Assembly (NCBI GenBank): GCA_965275915.1
Contig: CBDHYI010000008.1
Location: 1,116,001-1,180,000, forward strand
From: JBDWFY01 sp965275915
GTDB lineage: Bacteria > Pseudomonadota > Alphaproteobacteria > Rhizobiales > Stappiaceae
Length of the DNA stretch: 64,000 nt
Direction: 5' to 3'
In this document: positions 35,996 to 44,006 of the stretch, in pieces
Layout: every line of letters starts with the position of its first letter
How positions within the stretch are numbered: position 1 is the stretch's first letter
Translations under genes and position numbers: made by a program
The notes under the pieces: generated by a model
Seen by the model: the letters and a program-made list of their open reading frames with translations, nothing else
The model's database searches: none
What the model was told of the DNA's origin: nothing

Positions 35996-36376
35996 CTAAA
36001 TGTCCTCTTCATCCGCCCAGATCGTTTTCCGATGGTCAGGTGTCAGGGGCAACGAAACCTGATCCAGATGTTCGATCTGACCGTTTGGCGCAATGGAGAG
36101 GTTTTCCGCCAGCAGCAAGGCAATCTGCGCCGTCTGCCTGGCGGACCGTTTTTCCTGCTTCGGAAACCGCCCGTCACGCGGCACAACACGGTGCCGTGGC
36201 AGAAACAGCAGTTCCTCCTCGGTCATTTGAGAAAGAATATAGGCCGCGTGGCGCGATGGTATGTTCAATGCGGTCGCAAGTGCACTGATTTCAACGACTC
36301 GTCCCAGCGGTATCGCCGCAACCTGATCAAACAGGGCGTGTTTCATCCGCGCGTATGCATTGGAGGGCTTTGTCAT
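35996..36376 (-). CDS. MGMT/ATL-like protein with Arg at the active-site position
   Basis: A 126-residue protein matching the DNA-binding domain of O6-alkylguanine transferases, YARMKHALFDQVAAIPLGRV then PSRHAAYILSQM. The usual PCHRV motif reads LPRHRVVPRDG, so the alkyl-accepting Cys is replaced by Arg. It therefore cannot be a normal alkyltransferase and resembles ATL proteins, in which the Cys is often Trp. It may flag alkylated bases for nucleotide-excision repair. Confidence 0.75.
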   Translation of the reverse strand: MTKPSNAYARMKHALFDQVAAIPLGRVVEISALATALNIPSRHAAYILSQMTEEELLFLPRHRVVPRDGRFPKQEKRSARQTAQIALLLAENLSIAPNGQIEHLDQVSLPLTPDHRKTIWADEEDI

Positions 36377-36385
36377 GGGGCAAGT

Positions 36386-36733
36386 CTAACACAGCGGTCC
36401 GCTTCCGCGTCCCGTTAGATCTCCAATCGACAAAGACAACCGTTGATCTCGAGCGTTGGCGGGGCAGGAAAGCCGCAGGGGTGGCGTTCCCGTGAGAGCC
36501 AGACAGGACTCCAGATAGGCCGAGGGATCTTCGTGCACCGCCAGAACCAGGCCTCGCCGTTCGACGAGGCAGATCTGGTTCAACTCATATCCGGCTTGCC
36601 GCACCCGGCGGCTCCGGAAGCGGTGGGGGCTTTTCGAGCCTGTGTGATGGTCCTATACCCGTTCGCGGCGCGGCTCGAAATAACGGGCCGCGTCAGTCTT
36701 GTCGATGAAAACGACCGTGCTCACCAGCGTCAT
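36386..36733 (-). pseudogene. Small ORF of the cassette interrupted by one in-frame amber codon
   Basis: From an ATG at 36733 (overlapping the stop of the upstream small gene as ATGA) the frame reads MTLVSTVVFIDKTDAARYFE and continues to a TAG at 36653-36655 (codon 27). The same frame is then open for 89 more codons to 36386, including YELNQICLVERRGLVLAVHE. Frame continuity across the stop (116 codons in all) suggests a recently inactivated gene, a 26-residue protein followed by chance ORF, or rarely a readthrough. I recognise no family. Confidence 0.4.
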
Positions 36734-36927
36734 TGCTGCTCACGGTCCGATGCGGCAGGCAGGGCGATCTGATAGCGCAGGATGAGCGTCCAGTTAAAGT
36801 CGCCGGCCTTGCCGACGGAGATCGTCCTATCACCGTTTTCAACCCGGACGGTGCCGTTCGGCTCCAGGTCCGGCGGATGCTTAGCCGATACCGTGTCGTT
36901 ATCGATCCAATCGCTCCATTTTTCCAT
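36730..36927 (-). CDS. Small hypothetical protein of phage/plasmid-like cassette
   Basis: A 65-residue acidic protein (MEKWSDWIDNDTVSAKHPPD, then KAGDFNWTLILRYQI). AGGAGATGAACA directly before the ATG is a strong ribosome binding site. Its stop overlaps the next ATG. I do not recognise it. The tight overlaps with other very small genes suggest phage or plasmid origin. Confidence 0.55.
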   Translation of the reverse strand: MEKWSDWIDNDTVSAKHPPDLEPNGTVRVENGDRTISVGKAGDFNWTLILRYQIALPAASDREQQ

Positions 36928-36942
36928 TGTTCATCTCCTGTA

Positions 36943-36986
36943 GCGTATCCCGTGAAGGTTGAAACACCCTCACGACAAGGATACGC
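36943..36986. repeat. Hairpin upstream of the 65-residue gene
   Basis: GCGTATCC and GGATACGC are perfect 8-bp arms, with an inner CGTGA/TCACG pair between them. Further copies of CGTGAAA/TTTCACG follow to about 37015. The position in front of a small gene suggests an operator or processed leader. Confidence 0.45.
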
Positions 36987-37040
36987 GTGAAAGTAAAGAG
37001 TTGGGGTATTTCACGTGATCCAATGATCGCGAGAATTGCC

Positions 37041-37346
37041 CTAGATGTCAGAAAGCTTGGTAACCTCGCCGGAAAGGCCCGATGTATAGGGAAGGGTGAC
37101 CGTAGCCTCTTCGCCCGGGCAGCGAACCGTGACGATTTTTGAGATGCCGGCTTTGCGTGCGCCCCGATAACGGCGGCGTTTGAGCTTTGGCGGTTTTTTG
37201 CCCCGCCGGTTGCCTTCGCGGATCTTGGCCGCAACGGAACGCCAGGTCTTGTTGCCCAGGGAGTCGGCAATAAACTCCGCAGAACGACCGGCTTCATGCA
37301 ATGCAAAAGCAAGCGCCAGTTCTTCTTCGGTCCAATCGTATCTCAA
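37041..37346 (-). CDS. Small basic protein with GcrA/SANT-like N-terminal helix-turn-helix
   Basis: The 101-residue product begins at a TTG (37346) that overlaps the upstream stop as TTGA; GGGAGG lies 6 bases before it. Residues 2-45 (YDWTEEELALAFALHEAGRS, then IADSLGNKTWRSVAAKIREG) look like the GcrA or Myb-like DNA-binding pattern. A very basic stretch KKPPKLKRRRYRGARKAG follows. It is probably a small DNA-binding protein. A longer frame to 37403 exists but has no start site. Confidence 0.55.
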   Translation of the reverse strand: MRYDWTEEELALAFALHEAGRSAEFIADSLGNKTWRSVAAKIREGNRRGKKPPKLKRRRYRGARKAGISKIVTVRCPGEEATVTLPYTSGLSGEVTKLSDI

Positions 37347-37690
37347 ATCCAGCCTCCCGCTTTTAGTCGGGGGCCGGCTGTACGCGCATTTTGCTGCGCC
37401 CAATGACGGTCGCGACGGCGGGCATTGCGGAATTTCTCAATCAGAAGACCGTCGAGCGAGGCTGTGTGGCGCAGGGCTGTCCAAAGAACCGTGTCGCCGT
37501 TGCTGACGCTGCGGGCCGGAGACAGCACCCTGGCAGGGCAGTCGCCCCTGAGATCGCTGACCTCGATCCGTTCGACAATCATGCCGCCGCTGTCTGCGGC
37601 AAGGCTGACCCGGCAGTCCAGATCCTCCTGTACCAGCAATCCGTCAATGATCAGGGGAAGGGTATGGTCGATATCGGTTCGAAAATGCAT
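37343..37690 (-). CDS. Small hypothetical protein of phage/plasmid-like cassette
   Basis: A 115-residue protein (MHFRTDIDHTLPLIIDGLLV, then DTVLWTALRHTASLDGLLIE). AGGA lies upstream of the ATG. No family is recognised. Its stop codon is shared with the start of the GcrA-like gene, so the two are translationally coupled. Confidence 0.5.
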   Translation of the reverse strand: MHFRTDIDHTLPLIIDGLLVQEDLDCRVSLAADSGGMIVERIEVSDLRGDCPARVLSPARSVSNGDTVLWTALRHTASLDGLLIEKFRNARRRDRHWAQQNARTAGPRLKAGGWI

Positions 37691-37741
37691 GTATCAATCC
37701 TAAAAATGTGAAAAACGCAACATTCGAGCTCTGCGAAGCCT

Positions 37742-37975
37742 TCATGAAATCCGCCAGCAGCGCACCTCGTCCCCGATCACTTTGACCGTGAACCGCATGC
37801 CTTCATTGTCGCGCTGGATCCGGCTGGCACAGGACGAGATGCTGCGCAGCTTTTCTTTGTCCGCTCTGAAACTGTCACCCGGTTTCATCGAATACCAGGG
37901 ATAAATCGTATACCGCCCGCTTTTGCGACCGTATTTCTCAGGCAGCGGCACATCGCTTTCAATTTCAATTGCCAT
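37742..37975 (-). CDS. Small phage/plasmid-type protein (DUF7303-like)
   Basis: A 77-residue protein starting MAIEIESDVPLPEKYGRKSG and containing YPWYSMKPGDSFRAD, a pattern I associate with a small family found on phages and plasmids. The C-terminus (GMRFTVKVIGDEVRCWRIS) is conserved in the same type. An open frame reaches 38023 but the internal ATG fits better. It is the first gene of a leftward cassette of very small genes. Confidence 0.55.
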   Translation of the reverse strand: MAIEIESDVPLPEKYGRKSGRYTIYPWYSMKPGDSFRADKEKLRSISSCASRIQRDNEGMRFTVKVIGDEVRCWRIS

Positions 37976-38146
37976 GATTTTCTTTCTTTGTTGTGAAATT
38001 ATCAACATGACATATGCAATCATATTGTTGCTATTAGTGCAACATCTGAGATTGCCGAAATTGAGATCTGCCGGCGCGCTGGGGGCGCCCAGTATTCCTT
38101 TTTTTGAGAGTCTGTTTCCCGGTTCGGCAGAAAACCGTCACAACCC

Positions 38147-38731
38147 TTACGCCAACGGTCGCTGCACGATCCGCAGAACCACGTCCTGAAGCAGGGCGGT
38201 TTCTTTCTTTGACGGTTTTCTGTTTTCAAAGCCGGATCGGGTGGCGAGGCCTTCAATCACGTCGAGGACGAAGTCTGCCTGGCCATTATTGTCCGCGCCC
38301 AGCCCGGTCATAAGCGTGGCAACATAATCGATGAGCCGTGCGCGGTTTTTCAGGAAGCCCTCGGCAATTGCCGGGTTACGGACGGCTTCGGCCAGGATCT
38401 CTGCCGACAGCGCAACATTTTCTTTGCGGCTGCAATAGTCGAGATACAGCGAGACGAACATCTGCAGCGCTTTTTCCGGCTCGGCGATCTTGCCGACCTT
38501 CTTTTCCAGCTTCTCGATATCGGCCGCTTCGAGGGAGGCGATCTCAGCAATCAGGGCGTTCTTTCCTTCAAAGTGATTGTAGAGATTGCCGAGACTGATA
38601 CCGGCCCGGTTGGCGATATCGCGGATGCTGGTCTGGTGAAAGCCCTGCTCGATAAAGCACAGGGCCGCCGTCTGCATGATCAGATCCCGGCGCGCCTGTA
38701 CGGATTCTTTTCGTTTGATCGATAGTCTCAT
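38147..38731 (-). CDS. TetR-family regulator
   Basis: A 194-residue protein with an N-terminal TetR helix-turn-helix (HQTSIRDIANRAGISLGNLY, about residue 32, then NHFEGKNALI). The C-terminal ligand domain is all helical. It is divergent from the membrane protein at 38815, and a 12-bp palindrome typical of TetR operators lies between them, so it probably represses that gene and itself. Confidence 0.87.
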   Translation of the reverse strand: MRLSIKRKESVQARRDLIMQTAALCFIEQGFHQTSIRDIANRAGISLGNLYNHFEGKNALIAEIASLEAADIEKLEKKVGKIAEPEKALQMFVSLYLDYCSRKENVALSAEILAEAVRNPAIAEGFLKNRARLIDYVATLMTGLGADNNGQADFVLDVIEGLATRSGFENRKPSKKETALLQDVVLRIVQRPLA

Positions 38732-38782
38732 TATGTGCGCTCAGAAAGACTCTTGCTCTTTTGGTTCCCGTATCTTAAATAC

Positions 38783-38794
38783 GAACGATCGTTC
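38783..38794. promoter_or_regulatory. TetR operator
   Basis: GAACGATCGTTC is a perfect palindrome of the AcrR/TetR operator type, 52 bases from the tetR start and 20 bases from the ATG of the divergent membrane-protein gene. Confidence 0.6.
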
Positions 38795-38814
38795 ATTCAA
38801 TACAGTTCGATCCC

Positions 38815-39672
38815 ATGTTCCTTAATAGCGTTGAAAACGCGATTGGTCTTGCACAAATAGTCCGGACGTTCTGGGGTCGGATTGCGGTGACCTGGCTGAT
38901 CGTCCTGATCGAAAATGTTCTGATTGCTCTGATTCCGCTTCTGATCGGCCGGTCGATTGACGGATTGATGGATGGCAACACCGGGGAATTGATCGATCTT
39001 GCGGGCATTCTGGTCATTCTTTGTGCTGTCGCGGTCGTCCGCCGGATTTACGACACGCGCGCTTACGGCACCATCCGGCTCAATCTCGGCGCGGCGCTTC
39101 ACCGAAGGAGCCCGGACATCCCGGTTTCAAAACGCAGCGCGCGTCTTGATATGTGCCGGGAACTGGTCGACTTCCTTGAAACGGACGCGCCGGAACTGAT
39201 CACGGCGATGATCCAGATCGCCGTCAGTCTGACCGTACTGACCCTGTTCGACACGCGTCTTGGCGTTGCGTCCGTGTTTGTGATTTTCGGGATGATCGCA
39301 GTTTACGGATATTTTCATAAACGCTTTTGCCGGTTGAATGCGACGCTGAACGCGCAGGTCGAGCGGCAGGTCGATCTCGTTGGTGGCGGCGGGCTGGGTG
39401 TCTTTCGCCACTTAAGAGCACTGCGGAAAAGCGAGGTTGCGATCTCCGACACCGAAGCCTGTGTCTATGGCGGTATTTTTGTGCTTCAGATCGCGTTTAT
39501 TGCGTTCAATCTTTTCCTGGGCGCACAACTGCCGGACATCACGGCCGGCAGGATTTTTTCGATCGCGACCTATTCCTGGGAATATGTCGAAGCAGCACTG
39601 CTTCTGCCCATAGCGCTTCAAAGCTGGTCGCGCCTCAGCGAAATCACCACCCGCGTCAATTCAACCGGGTGA
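38815..39672 (+). CDS. ABC six-transmembrane-domain protein lacking an ATPase domain
   Basis: A 285-residue protein with about six hydrophobic spans in ABC-exporter order (residues 20-55, 60-80, 125-165, 220-245, 265-280) and no Walker motifs. The family is annotated as an ABC transporter six-transmembrane domain protein. The lack of a nucleotide-binding domain in the frame or next to it suggests either a stand-alone scaffold or that an ATPase is supplied elsewhere. It is under probable TetR control. Its end lies only 3 bases from the end of the convergent metG gene. Confidence 0.75.
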   Translation: MFLNSVENAIGLAQIVRTFWGRIAVTWLIVLIENVLIALIPLLIGRSIDGLMDGNTGELIDLAGILVILCAVAVVRRIYDTRAYGTIRLNLGAALHRRSPDIPVSKRSARLDMCRELVDFLETDAPELITAMIQIAVSLTVLTLFDTRLGVASVFVIFGMIAVYGYFHKRFCRLNATLNAQVERQVDLVGGGGLGVFRHLRALRKSEVAISDTEACVYGGIFVLQIAFIAFNLFLGAQLPDITAGRIFSIATYSWEYVEAALLLPIALQSWSRLSEITTRVNSTG

Positions 39673-39675
39673 CGG

Positions 39676-41370
39676 TCACAGCTCGCTCCGGGAGTGAAAC
39701 CTCTTCTCCATGGCCTCAATGTCCTGTGGTGTGAGTTTGCCGACAAGAGGTGGAATTTTACTGATGATTTTGCCCTTGTTTGCATTCAGTCGCTCTGCAA
39801 TCGGACCAGTCGGCCAAGCCGGGCAATCAGAGACCTCGCCAAGGCGGGAAAGCACATCTGAGGCGAGGTGCGGAATGATGCTCCAGGCCGTAACAGCGCA
39901 AAGCGAGGCCAGGTTGATGGCTGTCCGGGTGACGATTTCAGCCCGCTCCGGATCGGACTTTATGAGCGCCCAGGGCGCCTGTTCCTGGACATAGCGGTTG
40001 GCCAGAGCCCAGAGTGCCCGGGTTTGGGCGGCGGCGCGGCGAAACTCCAGCGCTTCATGTGCCGCTGTTATCGTTTCAAGACAGTCTTTTATCTTCCGGG
40101 CCAACGCCTGCTCCGTCGGTCCCGGATCGCCGCCTGCGGGAATGCGGCCGTCATGCGCTCGGGCCGCAAAGGCGGTGGTGCGGGTTGCAAGATTACCGAA
40201 AACATCGGCAAGATCCTTGCCGACATCCCTGGCAAACCGAAGCAACTGAAAATCCGTGTCGCCGGTTTCAGGTGCATTGGCAATCAGCCACCAGCGCCAG
40301 AGATCTGCCGGCAAGGCATCCAGTGCCACATCGGTGAAGATGCCTCTCTGTTGGCTTGTTGAGAACTTCCCGCCCTCATATGTGAGCCAGTGAAACCCCT
40401 TGACGGTGTCGGCGGTTTTCCATGGTTCGCCGCTGCCAAACAGTGTGACCGGAAAGCTGACGGTGTGAAACGGCACGTTGTCCTTGCCCAGAAACTGAAT
40501 GTATTCAACATCCTCGGCGTCCCACCACCAGCGTTTCCAATCTCTTGCGGAGGGGTTGGCATCGGCCCATTCCTGTGTTGCACCGATATAAGCGATAGGC
40601 GCATCGAACCAGACATAGAACACCTTGGTTTCGAACCCGGGCCTTGGGACGGGAATGCCCCAGGACAGATCGCGCGTAATGCACCGGTCGTGCAAAGAGT
40701 CATTCAGCCAGCTCAGAGCAAGGGCACGCACCCACGAGGGCCAGCCGGTGCGGGTGCCGACCCAGGCTCTGATCCGGTCGACCAGTTGGGATTGACGCAG
40801 GAAGAGATGGCGGGTTGCTCGGTATTTCAGATCGGTATCGCCTGATATTGCCGAGCGTGGCGCTCCTAGATCGATCGGATCGAGCAGGGCGCCGCAACAG
40901 TCGCACTGATCGCCGCGCGCTCTGTCGTTGCCGCACTTCGGGCAGGTGCCGACAATGTAGCGGTCGGGTAAAAAACGCCGGTCGATATCGGACCAGTATT
41001 GCTGAAAGTCGCGCTCTTCAATGAGGCCGGCCGCATCCAGCCGCTTGTAGAAATGTTGTGTCAGAGAATGGTTTTGCGGTGAGGACGAGCGCCCGAAATG
41101 ATCGAAAGACAATCCGAAACGCCGATAGATATCGGCCTGGATCGCATGCTGCCGGTCGCAAAAGGCGGCGATCTCTTCTCCGGCGGCGGCCGCGCTGAGC
41201 TCCGTCGGTGTGCCGTGATCGTCCGTGCCGCAGATAAACAGCACCTCCGCGCCGGTCTGGCGGCGAAAGCGGGCGTGAACATCGGCCGGAAGCAGCGAGC
41301 CGATCAGGTTGCCCAGATGTTTGACGCCGTTCACATAAGGAAGGGCGCTGGTGATGAGATAACGGGGCAT
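39676..41370 (-). CDS. metG: Methionyl-tRNA synthetase, divergent second type
   Basis: A 564-residue class I aminoacyl-tRNA synthetase. SALPYVNGVKHLGNLIGSLL has the HIGH-type motif (HLGN), and the Zn-binding CPKCGNDRARGDQCDCCG knuckles are intact. The second signature is KFSTS rather than KMSKS. The anticodon-binding helical domain covers residues 400-560. The start is the ATG at 41370, with GGAGGTCTTC before it. The single-gene setting and divergent sequence suggest a second, horizontally acquired MetRS, possibly one resistant to an inhibitor. The presence of another metG cannot be checked here. Confidence 0.85.
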   Translation of the reverse strand: MPRYLITSALPYVNGVKHLGNLIGSLLPADVHARFRRQTGAEVLFICGTDDHGTPTELSAAAAGEEIAAFCDRQHAIQADIYRRFGLSFDHFGRSSSPQNHSLTQHFYKRLDAAGLIEERDFQQYWSDIDRRFLPDRYIVGTCPKCGNDRARGDQCDCCGALLDPIDLGAPRSAISGDTDLKYRATRHLFLRQSQLVDRIRAWVGTRTGWPSWVRALALSWLNDSLHDRCITRDLSWGIPVPRPGFETKVFYVWFDAPIAYIGATQEWADANPSARDWKRWWWDAEDVEYIQFLGKDNVPFHTVSFPVTLFGSGEPWKTADTVKGFHWLTYEGGKFSTSQQRGIFTDVALDALPADLWRWWLIANAPETGDTDFQLLRFARDVGKDLADVFGNLATRTTAFAARAHDGRIPAGGDPGPTEQALARKIKDCLETITAAHEALEFRRAAAQTRALWALANRYVQEQAPWALIKSDPERAEIVTRTAINLASLCAVTAWSIIPHLASDVLSRLGEVSDCPAWPTGPIAERLNANKGKIISKIPPLVGKLTPQDIEAMEKRFHSRSEL

Positions 41371-41387
41371 GAAGACCTCCAAAAACA

Positions 41388-41482
41388 AGGGAAGCCGAAC
41401 CGGTTGTGGTCAAAATAAAAAAAGCCCTTCCAAGAGGATGGAAGAGCTTCGGTTCGACATCTTTTACGCGCTCGCGCATCAA
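41388..41482 (-). promoter_or_regulatory. Attenuator-like leader of metG
   Basis: Reading leftward, AGCTCTTCCA and TGGAAGGGCT pair (one G-T) around a short loop and are followed by seven Ts: a complete intrinsic terminator inside the 5' leader. Flanking segments CGAACCG (41450-41456 region) and CGGTTCG (41396-41402) are complementary and bracket it. A short reading frame starting near 41479 runs into the hairpin. This fits transcription attenuation of metG. Confidence 0.6.
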
Positions 41483-41677
41483 CCCTTCCGGTGAAATTCC
41501 TTTCGGTCGGGCGCGGGCATTCGCAGAATATGCAAGGTGTTTTTCGTCTTCATTGTCTTGAGTTAGCGCCGTGCAGGACGGGTGTCAATCAATGATGTTG
41601 TGGTCCAAATTGCATCTTGTCCTGCTAAATCCGGTTTCGCAGGATCTGTAAAAATGACGAAGTTTGAGATATACTGG

Positions 41678-41948
41678 CTAGGCTCAGGACCTATTGATTT
41701 CATCCATTCTGCGAGAGCAGATTTTGTTTTTGACAAGGCGGAAAGGCGCAGGAAACCATCCGGTTTTCAAGTCTTTCCAACGCAGTCAGGAACACAATAT
41801 GCCTCGCCCTTCGGGTTTTGAAAGAAGTGTCCGCCTGAAGAAAACCAGCGCTCGCAAAGGTATCCAACCTTCGCTTCTCCCTGGTTCTCTCCATTCGAAC
41901 ACTTCTTTCAAAACAGAATTGCATGAAATTAATAGGTCCTGAGCCTAG
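41678..41948. mobile_element. MITE-like non-coding element (271 bp) with 26-bp terminal inverted repeats
   Basis: The ends are inverted repeats of 26 bp with one mismatch; the left begins CTAGGCTCAGGACCTATTGA and both ends carry CTAG. Inside, GTTTTGAAAGAAGTGT (41815-41830) and its exact reverse complement (41899-41914) form a second dyad. No transposase frame is present. CTAG flanks and the end sequence are related to the IS427-type ends at 55915, so a related transposase could mobilise it. Confidence 0.65.
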
Positions 41949-42027
41949 ATTGAAATAACCTTTATTGAGCAGAGCTCACCATTGAGTAATTTTCAGTTTA
42001 TCATATCTGGATATTTGGACAGACAAA

Positions 42028-42933
42028 ATGACCGGAGAAGATTCGGAAACTTTTGATTTGATTTCTCTACAAGCAAAAGTCAATGAAACGCGCGATTATT
42101 ACCTTGAGCAGGAACAACTTTATGATGAGACTTCCGAGGAAGATGAACGGCGCATTGTAGAGGATTATCTTGTAAAATTTTGCGACGATAATCCTGATCG
42201 TTCGGAGATTGCAAAAAATACGGCGGCATCCGTCATTGCAGAAATTGGTGCGTTTCGGTCGACACGGGCTGATCTGTCGTCAAAAATCTTGACAGCCCGT
42301 TTTTCGATGGACCTGTTCCTTGGGGCGCTGCAGACATTCGCCATTCAAGAGATGATGGACGGTTTTAATCGATCTGCCCAGGAATTCCTGGATCGCCTGC
42401 GTGGAGACTCTACCGGGCAAGTGGGTGAGAGCGTTGATCTTAAAGCGGTAATTCATCAGATAAACCGGGATGCCTTTTCGATCGGTAATGAAGTCGCCCA
42501 TGTTCAGCAATTGGCAGGGGACATAATAAATGTTCGCCGGGAAACTCTGCAATCCATTCGAAAGGGCTATCTGACCGTCACATTCTGGGAAGCGCTGCAA
42601 AACATGGCGGAGCATCTTGCAAACACACCCAAGGATGAAATCGTCGAAAGAAGCTGGAATGCATTAGCCGAAGCCGTCGCTGAAATCATAGAATATATTC
42701 TCGAGGAGGAAATACCAACGGCACGCGTCAGAAGAATGTTGGAGGCCTTGTCCAAGGCAATCGGGATGAGAAAAGCGCAAACAGAACCCGGAAACACCGA
42801 TCAAATGCAAAATCTTCTGCCGCTGTTGCTTGAAGGCAGAGTGGCAATTGAAGAGTTGAATTCTGCTATGGACCAGATTGCTGAGATGCATCGGCAAATT
42901 TCAGAACGGGTAGGGCTCCAGGATGCCCGGTGA
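42028..42933 (+). CDS. Hypothetical helical cytoplasmic protein
   Basis: I do not recognise this 301-residue protein. It is acidic at the N-terminus (residues 15-60, including YDETSEEDERRIVEDYL) and predicted to be almost entirely helical, with no signal peptide or membrane span. Its AT-richer codons and position next to the MITE-like element suggest transfer. It is transcribed alone, convergent with the alginate locus. A structural or effector-like role cannot be claimed. Confidence 0.55.
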   Translation: MTGEDSETFDLISLQAKVNETRDYYLEQEQLYDETSEEDERRIVEDYLVKFCDDNPDRSEIAKNTAASVIAEIGAFRSTRADLSSKILTARFSMDLFLGALQTFAIQEMMDGFNRSAQEFLDRLRGDSTGQVGESVDLKAVIHQINRDAFSIGNEVAHVQQLAGDIINVRRETLQSIRKGYLTVTFWEALQNMAEHLANTPKDEIVERSWNALAEAVAEIIEYILEEEIPTARVRRMLEALSKAIGMRKAQTEPGNTDQMQNLLPLLLEGRVAIEELNSAMDQIAEMHRQISERVGLQDAR

Positions 42934-42977
42934 GATGTCTTTTGATTTCGCCGCGGAACTTCAACGGAGGTTGGGCG

Positions 42978-43062
42978 ATGTCAGTTTGCCGCTACGGCCT
43001 ATTCGTCGGCAATTCGCGCGGTGAAACAGCGTTTACCATTTGAGCGTGCCGCAAACTGACAT
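42978..43062. repeat. 12-bp inverted repeat between convergent genes
   Basis: ATGTCAGTTTGC (42978-42989) and GCAAACTGACAT (43051-43062) are perfect inverted copies 61 bases apart in the non-coding stretch between the hypothetical gene and the SDR gene. It could be a small mobile-repeat fragment or a 3'-end structure. Confidence 0.4.
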
Positions 43063-43197
43063 GCGCCCTGCGCTCACCCTGACCGACAAGGTATCCCAAA
43101 ACCTGCCAATGGGCTGAAGTCTCCGAGCGATTGCCGGTCGGGACATCAGAGTGCCGGGCAGGGCGGGCTCACAGGATGAGAGCGTGGCCTCTTGCCG

Positions 43198-43947
43198 TTA
43201 CGAGAACAACATGCCGCCATTGATGTCGACATTCGCGCCTGTCATGAATGCAGACCGGTCTGACGCGAGGAAAACGGCAAGATTGGCGGTATCTTCCGGG
43301 GTTCCCTCGCGTTTCACCGGGCTCGCATTGGCCACATGTTTGCGAACTTCCGGCTTCGTGAAAATGTTATGGAAGTCGGTATCGATCATGCCGGGACAGA
43401 GGGAATTGACGCGAATGCGCGGGCCCAGTTCCTTCGCAAGACCACGTGTCATTGTCATTACCGCGCCTTTGGAGGCGCCGTAGACCACAGAGCCCGGTCC
43501 GCCCCCATCCCGGCCCGCCTGGGATGCGAACGTTACGATCGCGCTGCCCTCGGGCATGTGGGGTTCAACCGCTTTCACGACCCGGAACAGCGAGGTGGTG
43601 TTGAGGTCCATCACTCTGTTCCAGTGGTCGATATCCATTTCATTGATTTTCCTGCGCGCAACCAGGCCGCCGGTCACATGCATCAAAACATGGACATCAT
43701 CGCCGAACGTTTCCCGCGTCGTGGCAATCAGCATGTCCACATCCTGCTGATTGGTCATGTCTCCCTTCAGGGCGAAGGCCTCTCCTCCGGCCGCCTCGAT
43801 TTCCTTGGCGGCGGACTCGGCGCCCTCGGCACTGGCGAAGTAATTGATGGCGACCTTCGCGCCCTCCGCCGCCAGACCCATCACGCACGCGCGTCCGATG
43901 TCCCGGCCGCCGCCGGTCACAATTGCTGTCTTTCCCTTGAGTGTCAT
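43198..43947 (-). CDS. SDR oxidoreductase, probable 4-deoxy-5-hexoseulose-uronate (DEH) reductase
   Basis: A 249-residue short-chain dehydrogenase: TGGGRDIGRACVMGLAAEGA cofactor motif (residue 11 on), catalytic Ser in TFASQAG, and VYGASKGAVMT. It is the last gene of the alginate-oligosaccharide operon, just downstream of the PL15 lyase. DEH, the spontaneous ring-opened product of that lyase, must be reduced to 2-keto-3-deoxygluconate, and known alginate loci place a reductase of this family at this point. The function is inferred from that context. Confidence 0.78.
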   Translation of the reverse strand: MTLKGKTAIVTGGGRDIGRACVMGLAAEGAKVAINYFASAEGAESAAKEIEAAGGEAFALKGDMTNQQDVDMLIATTRETFGDDVHVLMHVTGGLVARRKINEMDIDHWNRVMDLNTTSLFRVVKAVEPHMPEGSAIVTFASQAGRDGGGPGSVVYGASKGAVMTMTRGLAKELGPRIRVNSLCPGMIDTDFHNIFTKPEVRKHVANASPVKREGTPEDTANLAVFLASDRSAFMTGANVDINGGMLFS

Positions 43948-44006
43948 GTCATGTCCTATCTATCGTGCGCCGGTGCTCGGGCCGGCCGGCATTTTGCGTC
44001 GGACCC

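Noticed and set aside
38080..38110. CTGGG/CCCAG hairpin followed by a T-rich run on the plus strand
   Set aside because: No plus-strand gene ends in front of it, so a terminator role is not supported.
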